64,000 nt of DNA from Ptiloglossa arizonensis (lineage: Eukaryota > Arthropoda > Insecta > Hymenoptera > Colletidae): positions 186,001 through 250,000 of the forward strand of contig NW_027478959.1 of NCBI RefSeq assembly GCF_051014685.1, in the 5' to 3' direction. Each line of letters starts with the position of its first letter. Within the stretch, counting starts at the first letter, position 1. A program made the position numbers and the translations under genes. This document shows positions 63,601-64,000 of this stretch, in pieces. The notes under the pieces were generated by a model that saw only the letters and a program-made list of their open reading frames with translations, was not told where the DNA came from and made no database searches.

Positions 63601-64000
63601 GCATACCGTTGTAATCGGGCGAGTTTCTACTTTCAGATGCAACAGAGATTTTGCGGATTAGTCAATCCGTTCGCGAGATATAGCAGTTTGGAGGTAAGAA
63701 ACGCTTGAGAAACTCAAAATTTTCGCCGTTCTGATGCTCGAAACGAATAACTAGAACGGCCTAGGGGAAAAGTACGCATACCGTTGTAATCGGGCGAGTT
63801 TCTACTTTCAGATGCAACAGAAATTTTGCGGATTGGTCAATCCGTTCGCGAGATATGGCAGTTTGGAGGTAAGAAACGCTTGAGAAACTCAAAATTTGCG
63901 CAGTTCTGATGCTCGAAACGAATAACTAGAACGGCCTAGGGGAAAACTACACATACCGCTGTAATCGGGCGAGTCTCTACTTTCAGATGCAACAGAAATT
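63601..64000. repeat. Right-edge monomers, last one truncated by the window
   Basis: The last complete monomers are of the GAGATT/TATAGCAG and consensus types. The last monomer starts at 63877 and is cut at its position 124 by the window edge. The array evidently continues to the right. Confidence 0.9.

Larger units (their letters stand above)
1..64000. repeat. Satellite DNA array, 175-bp monomer, 365 complete copies plus a partial
   Basis: The whole window is a head-to-tail array of one monomer. The motif CGCTTGAG recurs every 175 bases: 1, 176, 351 and so on to 16976, then 17152 onward to 63877. The phase shifts by one base only once. All copies share one orientation and no unrelated sequence interrupts them. 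Copies differ by substitutions at a limited set of sites. A monomer of this length, organised in higher-order repeats, is typical of eukaryotic centromeric or pericentromeric satellites; that location is inference. The monomer is not one I recognise. No gene, tRNA, rRNA or mobile element is supported anywhere in the window. Confidence 0.97.

Noticed and set aside
1..64000. CRISPR array or phage-like direct repeats
   Set aside because: There are no unique spacers: the full 175 bp is repeated, with substitutions only, and there are no cas genes.
1..64000. Known centromere satellites such as human alpha (171 bp), Arabidopsis CEN180 (178 bp), rice CentO or maize CentC
   Set aside because: The length is near the common nucleosome-sized range, but the sequence does not match those families as I remember them. 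Assignment to a species would be a guess.
1..64000. Ribosomal intergenic spacer repeat or telomere/subtelomere array
   Set aside because: No rRNA gene segment, no rRNA promoter repeat and no telomere-type short repeat occurs in the window. Subtelomeric position cannot be excluded from the sequence, but nothing points to it.

Overview
This 64 kb window is one uninterrupted tandem satellite array. A ~175-bp monomer runs head to tail, all in the same orientation, from base 1 to base 64000: 365 complete monomers and a 124-bp partial one at the right edge. I found no credible gene, RNA gene, transposon, CRISPR array or unique-sequence interval. Monomer starts (the CGCTTGAG motif) lie at 1+175k on the left. 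After a single extra T near 17101 they lie at 2+175k, and that phase still holds at 63877. So the checked phase points imply only one net length change in the array.

The organism must be a eukaryote with large satellite arrays; the natural reading is centromeric or pericentromeric heterochromatin. I do not recognise the monomer: it does not resemble, from memory, human alpha satellite, Arabidopsis CEN180, rice CentO or maize CentC. GC is about 45% and CpG is not depleted (14 CpG in the reference monomer against about 8.5 expected). That weakly favours a lineage with little CpG methylation, or very recent homogenisation. Plant versus invertebrate animal cannot be settled here.

Layout: monomers fall into about nine variant types with linked diagnostic substitutions, arranged in higher-order repeats (HORs) of changing length. 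1070-6630 has a 12-mer, a shortened copy with an internal 6-mer duplication, and the start of a third copy. 8175-15174 is a tandem pair of 20-mers (3500 bp each). 15175-19450 is a mosaic holding the only 176-bp monomer. 19451-29112 is a 34-mer followed by a 21-mer version of the same unit; the extra 13 monomers are an internal tandem duplication. 29272-30471 has a 4-mer pair. 31350-35945 has two versions of a 15-mer differing by two 2-monomer losses. 35171-43570 is a tandem pair of 24-mers (4200 bp each) with one mismatch seen by eye. 43770-45570 has a 5-mer pair, 45890-48716 and 49245-52130 have 8-mer pairs, and 52131-57817 is patched from earlier blocks. 59640 to about 63600 is a run of young 5- and 6-mer HORs.

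There is no gene network to describe. The biology is array evolution by unequal exchange and local duplication in whole-monomer steps, with possible structural signals inside each monomer: two short dyads and two A-tract/T-tract elements about ten helical turns apart. All coordinates of duplication junctions are approximate because the recombining sequences are near-identical.
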